A stretch of 56,895 nt of DNA. Origin: Ruminococcus sp. UBA4240 (GTDB lineage Bacteria > Bacillota > Clostridia > Oscillospirales > Ruminococcaceae). The notes under the pieces were generated by a model. That model saw nothing but the letters and a program-made list of their open reading frames with translations, made no database searches and was not told the DNA's origin. This document shows positions 40,668 through 50,540 of this stretch, one piece after another (position 1 is the first letter of the stretch; each line of letters opens with the position of its first letter). The stretch lies in the NCBI GenBank assembly GCA_002395525.1, contig DGXE01000025.1, forward strand, positions 1-56,895. Reading direction: 5' to 3'. The translations under genes and the position numbers were made by a program.

Positions 40668-42743
40668 ATGTCAGATCTGGTAATCGTTGAGTCGCCTTCA
40701 AAGGCTAAAACGGTGCAAAAATATCTGGGACCCGGATTTGAGGTAATGGCCTCTATGGGTCATGTAAGGGATCTGCCCAAGTCCAAGCTGGGCATTGATG
40801 TTGACAACGGCTTTGAGCCTGTCTATGTGGAGTCAAAGGACAAGGAAGAGGTAATAAAACAGCTTAAAAAGGCTGCAAAGAAATCAAAGCACGTCTATCT
40901 TGCAGGAGACCCTGACCGTGAGGGAGAGGCTATTTCCTGGCATCTGGCGCAGCTTCTTGACATACCCGTGAACGAGCCTGTGAGAGTGACCTTCAACGAG
41001 ATCACCCAGAACGGGGTCAAAACAGGGATGAGCAGACCCAGAGCCATTGATATGGATCTGGTGAATTCTCAGCAGGCAAGGCGGATACTTGACAGAATAG
41101 TTGGCTATAAGCTGTCTCCCTTTCTGTGGAAGAAGGTAAGGACAGGTCTTTCCGCAGGGCGTGTGCAGTCCGTTGCGGTTAAGATGATAGTTGACCGTGA
41201 GCGTGAGATACAGGCATTTGTGCCCGAGGAATACTGGTCCATAGAGGCGAAATTCACAGCACCTCCTTCAAGAAAGATGTTTGAAGCATCCTTTACGGGC
41301 ATAGGCGGCAAGAAGAAAAAGCTGAAGAACAAGGCGGATGCGGATGCTGTTCTTGAAAGTGTAAAGGGGAAGGACTTTATAGTATCCAAGGTGAAGAAGT
41401 CTGTGAGAAAGAAATCTCCCGCACCTCCCTTTACCACCTCCACATTGCAGCAGGATGCATCGAGGAAGCTGTCCTTCCAGACATCCCGCACCATGCGCAT
41501 AGCCCAGCAGCTTTATGAGGGCGTTGACATACAGGGCATGGGTGCCACCGGCCTTATAACCTACATGAGAACGGACAGCCTCCGCATATCCGATGATGCA
41601 AGGGCACAGGCGAAGAAGTACATCACTGACACCTACGGAAACAAGTATTATCCTGCATCTCCCAACATATACAAGACCAAGAGCAACGCACAGGATGCCC
41701 ATGAGGCCATACGCCCTTCTACACCCTCTCTCACTCCCGAGTCGGTGAAGGGAAGTCTTACAGCGGAGCAGTACAAGCTGTACAAGCTGATATGGGAGCG
41801 TTTTATGGCATCTCAGATGGCATATCAGGAGCTTGACACCGTGGCGGTGGATATAAAGGCGGGGGACGCTGATTTTCACGCTTCGGGCTACTCTGTGAGG
41901 TTTGACGGCTTTTCTGTGCTGTATCAGGAGTCAAAGGACGACGATGCCAGGGAGCTGCCACCCATTAATGAGGGGGATAAGCTGAATCTGAAGGCAATAG
42001 GCGGCAATCAGCATTTTACGCAGCCTCCCGCAAGATATACAGAGGGCTCCTTCATAAAAGCCCTTGAGGAAAACGGCATAGGCCGCCCCTCCACTTATGC
42101 CCCCACCATATCCACTATCATAAACAGGTTCTATGTGGAACGTGAGGGGAAGTCCCTGAAGCCCACAGGTCTGGGAGAGGTCACAACGGATCTTCTTGCG
42201 GACTGCTTTGAGGATATTGTTGACACCAAGTTTACCGCATCCATGGAAAGCGACCTTGATAAGATAGAAACAGGTGAAGAGGACTGGGTAAAGGCTCTTG
42301 ATGATTTCTACAAGGATTTTTCTCAGGATCTGGCTGCTGCGGAGCAGAAGATGGACGGCAAAAGGGTCAAGGTGCCGGAGGAGCAGACCGATGAGGTGTG
42401 CGAGCTCTGCGGAAAGCCCATGGTCATAAAGATCGGGCGCTTTGGCAGGTTCCTGGCGTGCAGCGGCTTCCCCGACTGCCGCAACACCAAGCGCATCGTA
42501 AAGCCCACAGGCGGCATCTGCCCCAAGTGCGGCAAAAACGTGCTGGCTAAGAAATCAAAAAAGGGAAGAAAATACTTCGGCTGTGAGGACAATCCCAACT
42601 GCGACTTTATGACATGGGATACACCCACATCTGATAAATGCCCCAAGTGCAACGACGGCACCACGCTGTTCAAGGCAAAGGGTATGCTGCGCTGTCTTAA
42701 AGAGGGCTGCGGCTATGAGATAGCCGTTAAAAAGGATAAGTAA
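40668..42743 (+). CDS. topA: DNA topoisomerase I
   Basis: Type IA enzyme relaxing negative supercoils. 691 residues from the ATG at 40668 (GAAGGAAAGAG upstream), giving the canonical MSDLVIVESPSKAKTVQKYL. Toprim motifs: VESPSKAKT and AGDPDREGEAISWHL. The catalytic Tyr lies in GLITYMRTDSLRIS. The C-terminus has three four-Cys zinc ribbons (CELCGKP...FPDC, CPKCGKN...NPNC, CPKCNDG...EGC), as in many Firmicutes. Preceded by a 149-bp gap with predicted RNA structure, and overlaps trmFO by one base. Confidence 0.97.
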   Translation: MSDLVIVESPSKAKTVQKYLGPGFEVMASMGHVRDLPKSKLGIDVDNGFEPVYVESKDKEEVIKQLKKAAKKSKHVYLAGDPDREGEAISWHLAQLLDIPVNEPVRVTFNEITQNGVKTGMSRPRAIDMDLVNSQQARRILDRIVGYKLSPFLWKKVRTGLSAGRVQSVAVKMIVDREREIQAFVPEEYWSIEAKFTAPPSRKMFEASFTGIGGKKKKLKNKADADAVLESVKGKDFIVSKVKKSVRKKSPAPPFTTSTLQQDASRKLSFQTSRTMRIAQQLYEGVDIQGMGATGLITYMRTDSLRISDDARAQAKKYITDTYGNKYYPASPNIYKTKSNAQDAHEAIRPSTPSLTPESVKGSLTAEQYKLYKLIWERFMASQMAYQELDTVAVDIKAGDADFHASGYSVRFDGFSVLYQESKDDDARELPPINEGDKLNLKAIGGNQHFTQPPARYTEGSFIKALEENGIGRPSTYAPTISTIINRFYVEREGKSLKPTGLGEVTTDLLADCFEDIVDTKFTASMESDLDKIETGEEDWVKALDDFYKDFSQDLAAAEQKMDGKRVKVPEEQTDEVCELCGKPMVIKIGRFGRFLACSGFPDCRNTKRIVKPTGGICPKCGKNVLAKKSKKGRKYFGCEDNPNCDFMTWDTPTSDKCPKCNDGTTLFKAKGMLRCLKEGCGYEIAVKKDK

Positions 42744-44044
42744 TGGAAATAACCGTTGTAGGAGCAGGCTTTGCCGGATGTGAGGCCGCATGGGCGGCGG
42801 CACAGCGGGGTGTCGGGGTGCGCCTGTATGAGCAGAAGCCTGTAAAGCATTCTCCCGCCCATAAATACGCAGGCTTTGCGGAGCCTGTGTGTTCCAACTC
42901 ATTTAAGGCCATGCGCACAGGCTCTGCCGCAGGGCTTTTGAAGGCTGAGATGCAGAGACTGGGCTCCCTTTGTGTGGAATGTGCCTATGAAACTGCCGTG
43001 GAGGCGGGGGGCGCCCTTGCAGTGGACAGATATGCCTTCTCCGACCTTGTAACGGAACGGATAAGCTCTCACCCGCTGATCGAGGTGGTACATGAGGAGG
43101 CAGAGCATATCCCGGAGGGTGTGTGTGTAATAGCCACAGGCCCTCTTACAGAGGGAAAAATGGCAGAGTGCATACATGAGCTGTGCGGAGGATATCTCAG
43201 CTTCTACGATGCGGCTGCTCCTATCATCACCGCAGAGTCCATAGATATGTCAAAGGCGTTTGCAGCGGCAAGGTACGGCAGAGGTGGAGATGACTACATC
43301 AACTGCCCCTTTGACAAGGATGAATACCTTGCCTTCCATGAGGCGCTTGTAAATGCGGAGAGTGCGCCTGTACACGGCTTTGACCGGCAGGGTGACCCAA
43401 AGGTTTATGAGGGCTGTATGCCCATAGAGATACTTGCACGGCGGGGCGTGGATTCTGTGCGCTATGCCGCCATGAAGCCCGTAGGGCTTACCGACCCCCA
43501 CACTCAGAGAAGGCCCTATGCTGTGGTACAGCTCAGGAAGGAAAACAGGGAGGGCACCCTTTACAATATAGTGGGATTTCAGACCAATCTGAAATTCCCG
43601 GAGCAGAAGAGGGTCTTTTCCATGATACCGGGTCTTGGTAATGCAGAATTTGTGCGGTATGGTGTCATGCACCGCAATTCCTTTATCGATTCCCCGAAGC
43701 TGCTGAATGAAGATATGTCCCTTCGCACAAGGCCGGAGCTGTTTTTTGCAGGGCAGCTCACCGGTACGGAGGGGTATATGGAATCAGCGGCGGGGGGCAT
43801 AATAGCGGGCATAAATGCAGCTCGCCGCATAAGGGGAGAACAGCCTTTTATCATGCCCAGGGGGACTATGACAGGGGAGCTTATCCACTACATATCAGAT
43901 GAGTCGATACAGGATTTTCAGCCTATGGGCGCCAATATGGGGCTGCTGTCCTCCCCGGAAACCCGTATCAGGGACAAGCAGCAGCGCTATGAGATAATGG
44001 CTCAGAGGGCTCTCGGCATTCTTGATGAATACTTAAAGGTGTGA
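42743..44044 (+). CDS. trmFO: Folate-dependent tRNA m5U54 methyltransferase
   Basis: FAD- and methylene-tetrahydrofolate-dependent formation of ribothymidine-54 in tRNA. 433 residues, typical length. N-terminal FAD site VVGAGFAGCEAAWAAAQRG, then the family segment EPVCSNSFKAMRTGSAAGLLK with the catalytic-region Cys, and GQLTGTEGYMESAAGGIIAG near the C-terminus. Commonly downstream of topA in Firmicutes, as here, sharing the A of the topA stop codon with its ATG. Confidence 0.97.
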   Translation: MEITVVGAGFAGCEAAWAAAQRGVGVRLYEQKPVKHSPAHKYAGFAEPVCSNSFKAMRTGSAAGLLKAEMQRLGSLCVECAYETAVEAGGALAVDRYAFSDLVTERISSHPLIEVVHEEAEHIPEGVCVIATGPLTEGKMAECIHELCGGYLSFYDAAAPIITAESIDMSKAFAAARYGRGGDDYINCPFDKDEYLAFHEALVNAESAPVHGFDRQGDPKVYEGCMPIEILARRGVDSVRYAAMKPVGLTDPHTQRRPYAVVQLRKENREGTLYNIVGFQTNLKFPEQKRVFSMIPGLGNAEFVRYGVMHRNSFIDSPKLLNEDMSLRTRPELFFAGQLTGTEGYMESAAGGIIAGINAARRIRGEQPFIMPRGTMTGELIHYISDESIQDFQPMGANMGLLSSPETRIRDKQQRYEIMAQRALGILDEYLKV

Positions 44045-44104
44045 TCCTGCCCTGTAATGTGCAGTGTGTAAAGCGGCAGGACGGATGCACGGAAAGGAAC
44101 GGAT

Positions 44105-45091
44105 ATGAATATAGTTGTTGATGCCTTTGGAGGAGACAATGCGCCTCTTGCGGTGCTTGAAGGCTCTGCAAGGGCTGTGAAGGAACTGGGCGTTGATGTT
44201 ACCCTCACCGGTGATGAGAACAAGATAAAAAGGTGTGCGGATGAAAACGGCATATCTCTTGACAGCATCAGCATCATCCATACAGAGTCCGTTATAGACA
44301 TACATGAGGAGCCTACGGAGATCATGAAGAGCAGAAATGACTGCTCTATGGCAGTGGGTCTCAAAGCCGTAGCCGAGGGCAACGGAGATGCCTTTGTAAG
44401 TGCAGGTTCCACAGGTGCGCTTGTTGTGGGTGCCACCATGATAACAAAGCGCATCAAGGGCATAAAGCGGCCTGCGCTTGCCCCCATACTCCCCACTGCA
44501 AAGGGTCATATGATACTCCTTGACGGCGGCGCAAATGTTGACTGCCGCCCCGAAATGCTCGCCCAGTTTGGCATCATGGGCTCTGTATATATGAACAGGG
44601 TCATGGGAGTGGCATCCCCGAAGGTAGGTCTCATAAATGTAGGCGCAGAGGATACAAAGGGCAGAGAGCTTGACAAGGCGGCATACGCCCTGCTGAAGGA
44701 TGCGCCTGTTGATTTTTACGGCAATCTGGAGGGGCGTGATATGCCCACAGGTGTATGTGACGTTGCTGTATCCGACGGCTTTACGGGGAATATCGCACTA
44801 AAGCTCTATGAGGGCATGGGGCTGTATTTTGCAGGCGAGATAAAGAGTATGCTCACAGGCAGCCTTGCAGGCAAGATAGCCGCACTGCTCATAATGAAGC
44901 AGGTAAAGGCATTCAAGAAGAAGATGGACTACACCGAAGTGGGCGGCGGGGTAATGCTGGGCATATCAAGGCCTGTCATCAAGGCTCACGGCAGCTCCAA
45001 CGGGAAGGCGTTCTTCAATGCCATAAGACAGGCAAAGCTTTGTGTTGAGGGTGATATTGTAGGGGAGATAAGCCGCAATATCGCCAAGTGA
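44105..45091 (+). CDS. plsX: Phosphate acyltransferase PlsX
   Basis: Makes acyl-phosphate from acyl-ACP for phospholipid synthesis, at the membrane surface. 328 residues. Motifs: IVVDAFGGDNAP at the N-terminus, SAGSTGALVVGA, DGGANVDCRPEML, and VSDGFTGNIALKLYEG. The 60-bp gap before it holds a 7-bp inverted repeat (TCCTGCC 44045-44051, GGCAGGA 44075-44081). It is followed directly by rnc, with no acyl carrier protein gene between them. Confidence 0.97.
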   Translation: MNIVVDAFGGDNAPLAVLEGSARAVKELGVDVTLTGDENKIKRCADENGISLDSISIIHTESVIDIHEEPTEIMKSRNDCSMAVGLKAVAEGNGDAFVSAGSTGALVVGATMITKRIKGIKRPALAPILPTAKGHMILLDGGANVDCRPEMLAQFGIMGSVYMNRVMGVASPKVGLINVGAEDTKGRELDKAAYALLKDAPVDFYGNLEGRDMPTGVCDVAVSDGFTGNIALKLYEGMGLYFAGEIKSMLTGSLAGKIAALLIMKQVKAFKKKMDYTEVGGGVMLGISRPVIKAHGSSNGKAFFNAIRQAKLCVEGDIVGEISRNIAK

Positions 45092-45115
45092 TCATCTTTA
45101 CAGGAGGAATGCAGC

Positions 45116-45811
45116 GTGACGGATATGGAAAACATTGCCGCCTTCGAGGAGCGGATAGGTTATGTGTTCAAGGATAAAAAGCTTATATATGAAGCACTTT
45201 CCCATTCCTCCTATGCAAATGAGATAAAGCACGGCCACCATTCCAATGAGAGACTGGAGTTTTTAGGGGATAGTGTGCTGTCCATAGTGGTATCAGATCA
45301 TCTGTTCAAGCATTTTTCTCATCTGCCCGAGGGGGATCTTACCAAGATCCGTGCCTCCTTGGTGTGCGAAAAGGCTCTTTTTGAGTTTTCAAAGCAGATA
45401 GACCTTGGCAGCTTTATCATGCTTGGCAGGGGCGAGGAGATGACAGGGGGCAGAAAGCGCCCCTCCATCGTGTCTGATGCATTTGAGGCTGTTATAGCCG
45501 CTATATATCTGGACGGCGGAATGGAAAAGGCACGTGAATATGTGCTGGGCTTTCTCCCCAAAAAACTGGATCGCAACACCGCCAATTCCCTCAACGACTA
45601 TAAGACACGACTCCAGGAGATAATACAGAAAAACCCTGAGGAATGTGTGGAGTATGCCCTTGTCAGCGAAAAGGGACCCGACCACGACCGTATCTTCACA
45701 GTGGAAGTCAGACTCAACGGTGCTGCCATCGGCACAGGAGAGGGACACACCAAGAAACAGGCAGAGCAGGAGGCTGCAAAGCAGGCTCTGGAGCTTATGG
45801 GCATACGATGA
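45116..45811 (+). CDS. rnc: Ribonuclease III
   Basis: Cuts double-stranded RNA, for rRNA maturation and mRNA processing. 231 residues. GTG start at 45116 lies eight nucleotides after a strong AGGAGG; an ATG at 45125 is a less well-spaced alternative. Catalytic domain with the signature ERLEFLGDSVL and DAFEAVIAAIYLDGG (Mg-binding Glu), then a dsRNA-binding domain (about 160-231) including GTGEGHTKKQAEQEAAKQAL. Stop overlaps the next ATG (ATGA). Confidence 0.97.
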   Translation: MTDMENIAAFEERIGYVFKDKKLIYEALSHSSYANEIKHGHHSNERLEFLGDSVLSIVVSDHLFKHFSHLPEGDLTKIRASLVCEKALFEFSKQIDLGSFIMLGRGEEMTGGRKRPSIVSDAFEAVIAAIYLDGGMEKAREYVLGFLPKKLDRNTANSLNDYKTRLQEIIQKNPEECVEYALVSEKGPDHDRIFTVEVRLNGAAIGTGEGHTKKQAEQEAAKQALELMGIR

Positions 45812-46812
45812 GGCACGCAAATATATCCGTTTTCATTCCCCATGTGGGCTGTCCCTATGCCTGTGCATTCTGCAGGCAGAACACCATCAGTGATACAGAG
45901 CGTGCCCCGACTCCAAAAGAGGTGGATGTGCAGCTCAAATCAGCATTTGACCGCATCCCGGAGAGGGACAGGGCAAATACGGAGATAGCATTCTTCGGGG
46001 GCAGCTTTACCGCTATCCCGGAGCACTATATGGATGCACTGCTTTATGTGGCGGGGAAATATCTGCAAAAGGACTGCCACAGCGGCTTTTCCGGGATACG
46101 CATCTCCACACGGCCGGACTGCATTTCGGACAGTATCCTCATAAAGCTCAGAAATGCTGGTGTGACGGCGATCGAGCTTGGGGCACAGTCCATGGATGAT
46201 GAGGTACTGTCTGCAAATAAAAGAGGACACACATCTGCTGACGTAGTACGATCCACGGCTTTTATAAAGTCATACGGGTTTGAAACAGGTCTGCAGATGA
46301 TGACAGGGCTGTATAAGTCCACCCCGGAAAAGGACATAAAAACGGGTATGGACATAGCGGCTCTTGCGCCGGATACCGTAAGGATATATCCAACTGTTAT
46401 AATAAAGGGCACCGAGCTTGCAAGGCTGTATGAACAGGGTATCTATGTGCCCTACCCCTTTGATGACTGTATTGATGTGTGCGCAAAGCTTATGGGCATA
46501 TTTGCGGACAGAAACATCCGTGTCATACGCTTAGGGCTCCATGCTGAGCGTTCCCTTGAAGAAAATGCGGTGGGTGGATTTTTTCATCCCGCTCTGGGTG
46601 AGCTTGTGCGTTCACGCATGATAAGGGACATCATAGAAAATGCTGGCACTCCCGCAGTATGCAAGGCGCCCTCACGGCTCATGAGCGCACTGGTAGGGCA
46701 TAAGGGCTGCAACAGAGAATACTTTGCGGGCAGGGGCGTTGTATTTGAAAGAGACGATGCCCTTCCCGCCGATACCATAAATATAAACGGCAAAGATTTC
46801 AGGATAGGTTGA
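45808..46812 (+). CDS. Radical SAM protein, Elp3-like
   Basis: 334 residues from the ATG at 45808, which overlaps the rnc stop as ATGA; frame sequence upstream of this lies inside rnc and shows no homology. Cluster motif CPYACAFC in FIPHVGCPYACAFCRQN, then FFGGSFTAIP, ELGAQSMDDEVL and IYPTVIIKGTELARLY, all features of the Elp3/COG1243-like radical SAM group. The acetyltransferase domain of true Elp3 is absent. Sits between rnc and smc as in many Clostridia. Likely an RNA-modification related enzyme, but the substrate is unknown. Confidence 0.87.
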   Translation: MRHANISVFIPHVGCPYACAFCRQNTISDTERAPTPKEVDVQLKSAFDRIPERDRANTEIAFFGGSFTAIPEHYMDALLYVAGKYLQKDCHSGFSGIRISTRPDCISDSILIKLRNAGVTAIELGAQSMDDEVLSANKRGHTSADVVRSTAFIKSYGFETGLQMMTGLYKSTPEKDIKTGMDIAALAPDTVRIYPTVIIKGTELARLYEQGIYVPYPFDDCIDVCAKLMGIFADRNIRVIRLGLHAERSLEENAVGGFFHPALGELVRSRMIRDIIENAGTPAVCKAPSRLMSALVGHKGCNREYFAGRGVVFERDDALPADTININGKDFRIG

Positions 46813-46813
46813 T

Positions 46814-49800
46814 ATGTATTTAAAATACCTGGAACTGCAAGGTTTCAAATCATTTCCCGACAGGATAAAACTGGAGTTTGACAAGGGCATTACCGCAGTG
46901 GTGGGACCTAATGGCAGCGGCAAGTCCAATATAGGCGATGCGGTGCGCTGGGTGCTGGGTGAACAGTCATCAAAGACACTCCGTGGCGCAAAGATGGAGG
47001 ATGTCATCTTTGCTGGCACCGAAGAGCGAAAGCCCATGGGCTATGCCTCTGTAACGCTCTGTATTGCAAACGACGGGGGAGAGCTCCCCCTTGACACAGG
47101 CGAGGTGACAGTTACAAGAAAGCTGTACCGCAGCGGTGAGAGCGAATATATCATCAACGGTGAACAGAAAAGGCTGAGGGATGTATCGGAGCTATTCATG
47201 GATACAGGCCTTGGGCGTGACGGATATTCCATAATAGGGCAGGGCAGGATAGCAGAGATAGTGTCCTCCCGGTCAGGAGAGCGCAGAGCCATATTTGAAG
47301 AGGCTGCCGGCATCTCCAAATTCCGCTACCGCAAGGCTGATGCACAGAATCAGCTTGCCAAGGCAGAGGATAATATCCTTCGTATCACGGATATGCTGTC
47401 AGAGCTTGAGAGCCGTGTGGAGCCGCTTAGGATACAGTCTGAAAAGGCGCAGAAATTCCTGGTGCTTGCAGATGAAAAGAAGGTGCTTGACATCACCTTC
47501 TGGATGATGGATCACAGCGAACTGAGCGCTAAGATATCGGAGCTTGGGGACAAGCTGCTGATAAACAAAACAGAGTACACAGCCGCAGAAAACAAGGTAA
47601 ACGAGCTTGAAAGCCGTTCGGAGGATATATCAAAGGATATAAACCTGGGGAATATCGCCATAGAAAGGCTGCAGGGAGAGCTTGTAGACAATGAGCGGTC
47701 AAATTCCGAGGCAAAGGCACAGGCGGCTGTATGTGAGAACGAAATAAAGCACAGCCTTGAAAAGATATCCGAGCTTGAAAAGAGCATCAGCGATGTGGAG
47801 GATTCCACTGAGAAAAACCGCAGGCTGACAGAGGAGCACATCGAGCATATTAAGGCTCTTGAAGCAGAAAAGGATCGGTTGAGGGCAGAGCTCAGGGAGG
47901 CGCAGGCAAAGCTTACAAGTGCGGAAAGTGATTCTGCGGGGGCGGAGAAGAAGCAGAGCGAGAATGACAGCAGGCTGAATGAGCTTTATATCAAGCGCAC
48001 GGAGTATTCCTCCCTTATCCGCATGGCAGAGGACTCGGCGGCACAGGCTGAAAAGGAGGCTCAGGACGCATCGGAGCGCCTTGCCCAGTCAAGGCAGGAT
48101 GAGAGTGCCCTTGACAAGGAATACAGGGAGGTCACAGAGGCAAAGGAAGTCCTTACAGAGCATATAGCGGAGCAGAACAACCGCATTGCGGGCATGAGCC
48201 GCCTGCTGGATACAAAAAAGGCAAAGACGGATAAGCTGCAGTCATCTGTTTCCGAGACGGAGATGCAGATAAACACCCTCAGCACAAGGCTCCGAATGCT
48301 GCAGGATCTGGAAAACAGCCTTGAAGGCTACAATGGTGCCGTGCGTGCCCTGCTAAAAGCCGCAAGGGGCGGCAGGATAAGCGGCATAAGAGGAACGGTA
48401 TCACAGATAATAAGCGTTCCCCCGGAGTACAGCGTTGCCATTGAAACGGCTCTCGGAGGTGCTCTGCAAAACCTTGTCACCGACAATGAAGAGGCTGCCA
48501 AAAAGGGCATAAGGCTCCTCAAGGATATGAATGCAGGGCGTGCCACATTCCTGCCTGTCACATCCGTAAAGGGGAACAGGCTGCATGAAAACGGGCTTGC
48601 TCAGTGTGAGGGCTTTATCGCCCTTGCCTGCGAGCTGGTTGAGTATGACGATATATATGCGGGCATAGCGGATCAGCTTCTCGGGCGCATTGTCATCGCA
48701 GAGGATCTTGACAGTGCAGGTGCCATAGCAAAACGGTTCGGATATAGATTCCGTATAGTTACCCTTGACGGACAGGTGGTAAATGCGGGCGGCTCCTACA
48801 CGGGCGGCTCTGCAAACCGTACAGCGGGCATACTCACCAGAAAGAACGACATAGAACAGATAACATCAGAGCTGAATGAGCTTGGAAATAAGCGTGACAG
48901 GTTCAGGACAGAACTTGCTGTCGCAAAGGCGGAATATGACAAGATGCGTTTTGACTCCGAGGCACTTCACAACAGTCTTTCCACTGCACAGACGGACATG
49001 GTTCGCTTTGAGGGCGAGCTGAAGAGGATAGAGCAGTTAAAGAGCCAGATAGGGGATGCGGCATCCATTGCAGACAGGGCTGTGGAGAATGCAAGCCGCA
49101 AGCGCAGAGAAACCACCGATATAATTGAAAAGAACAAAAAGCTTCTTGATGAGCTGGCTGCCCGGATAGCAGAGCTCGAAGCAGAGTCGGGGCAGAACCA
49201 GGAGGAGCATGAGCGCCTTATGGAGATGCGCTCCCAGCTTTCTGCCCATATGACGGACATTCAGGTGAGGACAGCCGGCATAGACAAGGATGTGGAGGCG
49301 GCTCAGAGTGCCATAGAGCAGCTTCGCATACAGTCAAAGAGCATAGGTGACAGCTCCGTGGAATACACCCTCAGAATAGATGAGGAGAAAAAGGCTATCG
49401 AGGTCAAAAAGCAGGAGATAGCACGTATAAACGCATCTCTCCAGTCATCTGAAGGATATGCAGAAAAGACCCGCTCCGAGATAAGCAGCCTGCGCATGAA
49501 GAACCTGGAGTTTGAAAAGAAAAGGGGAGAGGTTGCTGCTGCCATAAAGGAGGCAGGAGCCCTTCGGGAGGGGCTCAGTGCAGAGCGCACCCGCCTTGAG
49601 GAACGCATTGATACGGCATCACAGCGCAGGGAACAGATAATGGCGGAGATGAGGGAGCAGTATGAGATATATCCCTCCGAAGCGGCTGAGCTGATGCTGA
49701 AGGATGCGGATAAATACGAGGTGGAAAAGAACCTTAATTCCGTCAGGAACAAGATCCGCAACCTTGGCACTGTAAACCTGTCCGCCATAGAGGAGTACAA

Positions 49801-50368
49801 GGAGGTCAGCGAAAGGTATACCTTCCGCAAGAGGGAGCTTGACGACATCAACCGCTCCAAGCATGACCTGGAAAAGCTGATAGATGAGCTGACAGAGACC
49901 ATGAAGCGCCAGTTCTCCGAAACATTCGTAAGGATAAACGAGGAATTCAAGCGGATATTTACCGAGTTGTTCGGAGGAGGACGGGCAGAGCTCATACTGA
50001 GCGATCCCTCCAATGTGCTGGAAACGGGCATAGAGATAAACGTTGCCCCTCCCGGAAAGGTGATAAAGAGCCTTTCCCTCCTTTCAGGCGGTGAGCAGGC
50101 ATTTGTGGCGATAGCTATCTACTTCGCCATACTCAAGATTCGTCCCGCTCCCTTCTGCATACTTGATGAGATCGAGGCGGCACTTGATGATATCAACGTT
50201 GTCAGATACGCAAGCTATCTGCATAAATATGTCCACACCACCCAGTTCATAGCCATCACCCACAGGCGAGGCACTATGGAGGAGGCTGATGTAATGTACG
50301 GTGTCACTATGCAGGAAAAGGGAATATCTCGCCTTTTAAAGCTGGATCAGATGCCCGAGCAGGAGTAG
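46814..50368 (+). CDS. smc: Chromosome segregation ATPase SMC
   Basis: 1184 residues, full length. N-terminal ATP-binding half with Walker A GPNGSGKSNIGDAV and GQGRIAEIVSSRSGERR, two long coiled coils (about 170-490 and 670-1020), a hinge domain (about 500-670, including GYNGAVRALLKAARG and the Gly-rich NAGGSYTGGSANRT), and the C-terminal half with signature LSLLSGGEQAFVAIAIYFAI and Walker B PFCILDEIEAALDD. Works as a homodimer with ScpA/ScpB to organise and segregate the chromosome. Starts one base after the radical SAM stop. Confidence 0.98.
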   Translation: MYLKYLELQGFKSFPDRIKLEFDKGITAVVGPNGSGKSNIGDAVRWVLGEQSSKTLRGAKMEDVIFAGTEERKPMGYASVTLCIANDGGELPLDTGEVTVTRKLYRSGESEYIINGEQKRLRDVSELFMDTGLGRDGYSIIGQGRIAEIVSSRSGERRAIFEEAAGISKFRYRKADAQNQLAKAEDNILRITDMLSELESRVEPLRIQSEKAQKFLVLADEKKVLDITFWMMDHSELSAKISELGDKLLINKTEYTAAENKVNELESRSEDISKDINLGNIAIERLQGELVDNERSNSEAKAQAAVCENEIKHSLEKISELEKSISDVEDSTEKNRRLTEEHIEHIKALEAEKDRLRAELREAQAKLTSAESDSAGAEKKQSENDSRLNELYIKRTEYSSLIRMAEDSAAQAEKEAQDASERLAQSRQDESALDKEYREVTEAKEVLTEHIAEQNNRIAGMSRLLDTKKAKTDKLQSSVSETEMQINTLSTRLRMLQDLENSLEGYNGAVRALLKAARGGRISGIRGTVSQIISVPPEYSVAIETALGGALQNLVTDNEEAAKKGIRLLKDMNAGRATFLPVTSVKGNRLHENGLAQCEGFIALACELVEYDDIYAGIADQLLGRIVIAEDLDSAGAIAKRFGYRFRIVTLDGQVVNAGGSYTGGSANRTAGILTRKNDIEQITSELNELGNKRDRFRTELAVAKAEYDKMRFDSEALHNSLSTAQTDMVRFEGELKRIEQLKSQIGDAASIADRAVENASRKRRETTDIIEKNKKLLDELAARIAELEAESGQNQEEHERLMEMRSQLSAHMTDIQVRTAGIDKDVEAAQSAIEQLRIQSKSIGDSSVEYTLRIDEEKKAIEVKKQEIARINASLQSSEGYAEKTRSEISSLRMKNLEFEKKRGEVAAAIKEAGALREGLSAERTRLEERIDTASQRREQIMAEMREQYEIYPSEAAELMLKDADKYEVEKNLNSVRNKIRNLGTVNLSAIEEYKEVSERYTFRKRELDDINRSKHDLEKLIDELTETMKRQFSETFVRINEEFKRIFTELFGGGRAELILSDPSNVLETGIEINVAPPGKVIKSLSLLSGGEQAFVAIAIYFAILKIRPAPFCILDEIEAALDDINVVRYASYLHKYVHTTQFIAITHRRGTMEEADVMYGVTMQEKGISRLLKLDQMPEQE

Positions 50369-50416
50369 GAATGAAAGTGGATGTATGCCTATTTTTCTGT
50401 TTTTATTCATTTGCTG

Positions 50417-50445
50417 TTGACAAAAAGACTGTTTTATTGTAAAAT
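50417..50445 (+). promoter_or_regulatory. Promoter of the ftsY operon
   Basis: TTGACA (50417-50422), 17-bp spacer, TAAAAT (50440-50445). Start near 50452. The leader of about 90 nt contains an inverted repeat, GAGCGGA (50467-50473) with TCCGCTC (50502-50508). It probably drives ftsY, rdgB, yhbY, nadD-yqeK and rsfS. No clear hairpin terminator was seen after smc. Confidence 0.85.
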
Positions 50446-50540
50446 ATACAGATAGGTGAAAGAACAGAGCGGATCATGGCCGATGTGATGTCCGGATCCT
50501 GTCCGCTCCGGATACTTTATGACACAAAGAGGGTGTATAC

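Noticed and set aside
45643..45807. N-terminal extension of the radical SAM protein into rnc
   Set aside because: It is the out-of-frame reading of the rnc dsRNA-binding domain; the ATGA overlap start at 45808 gives the normal protein.
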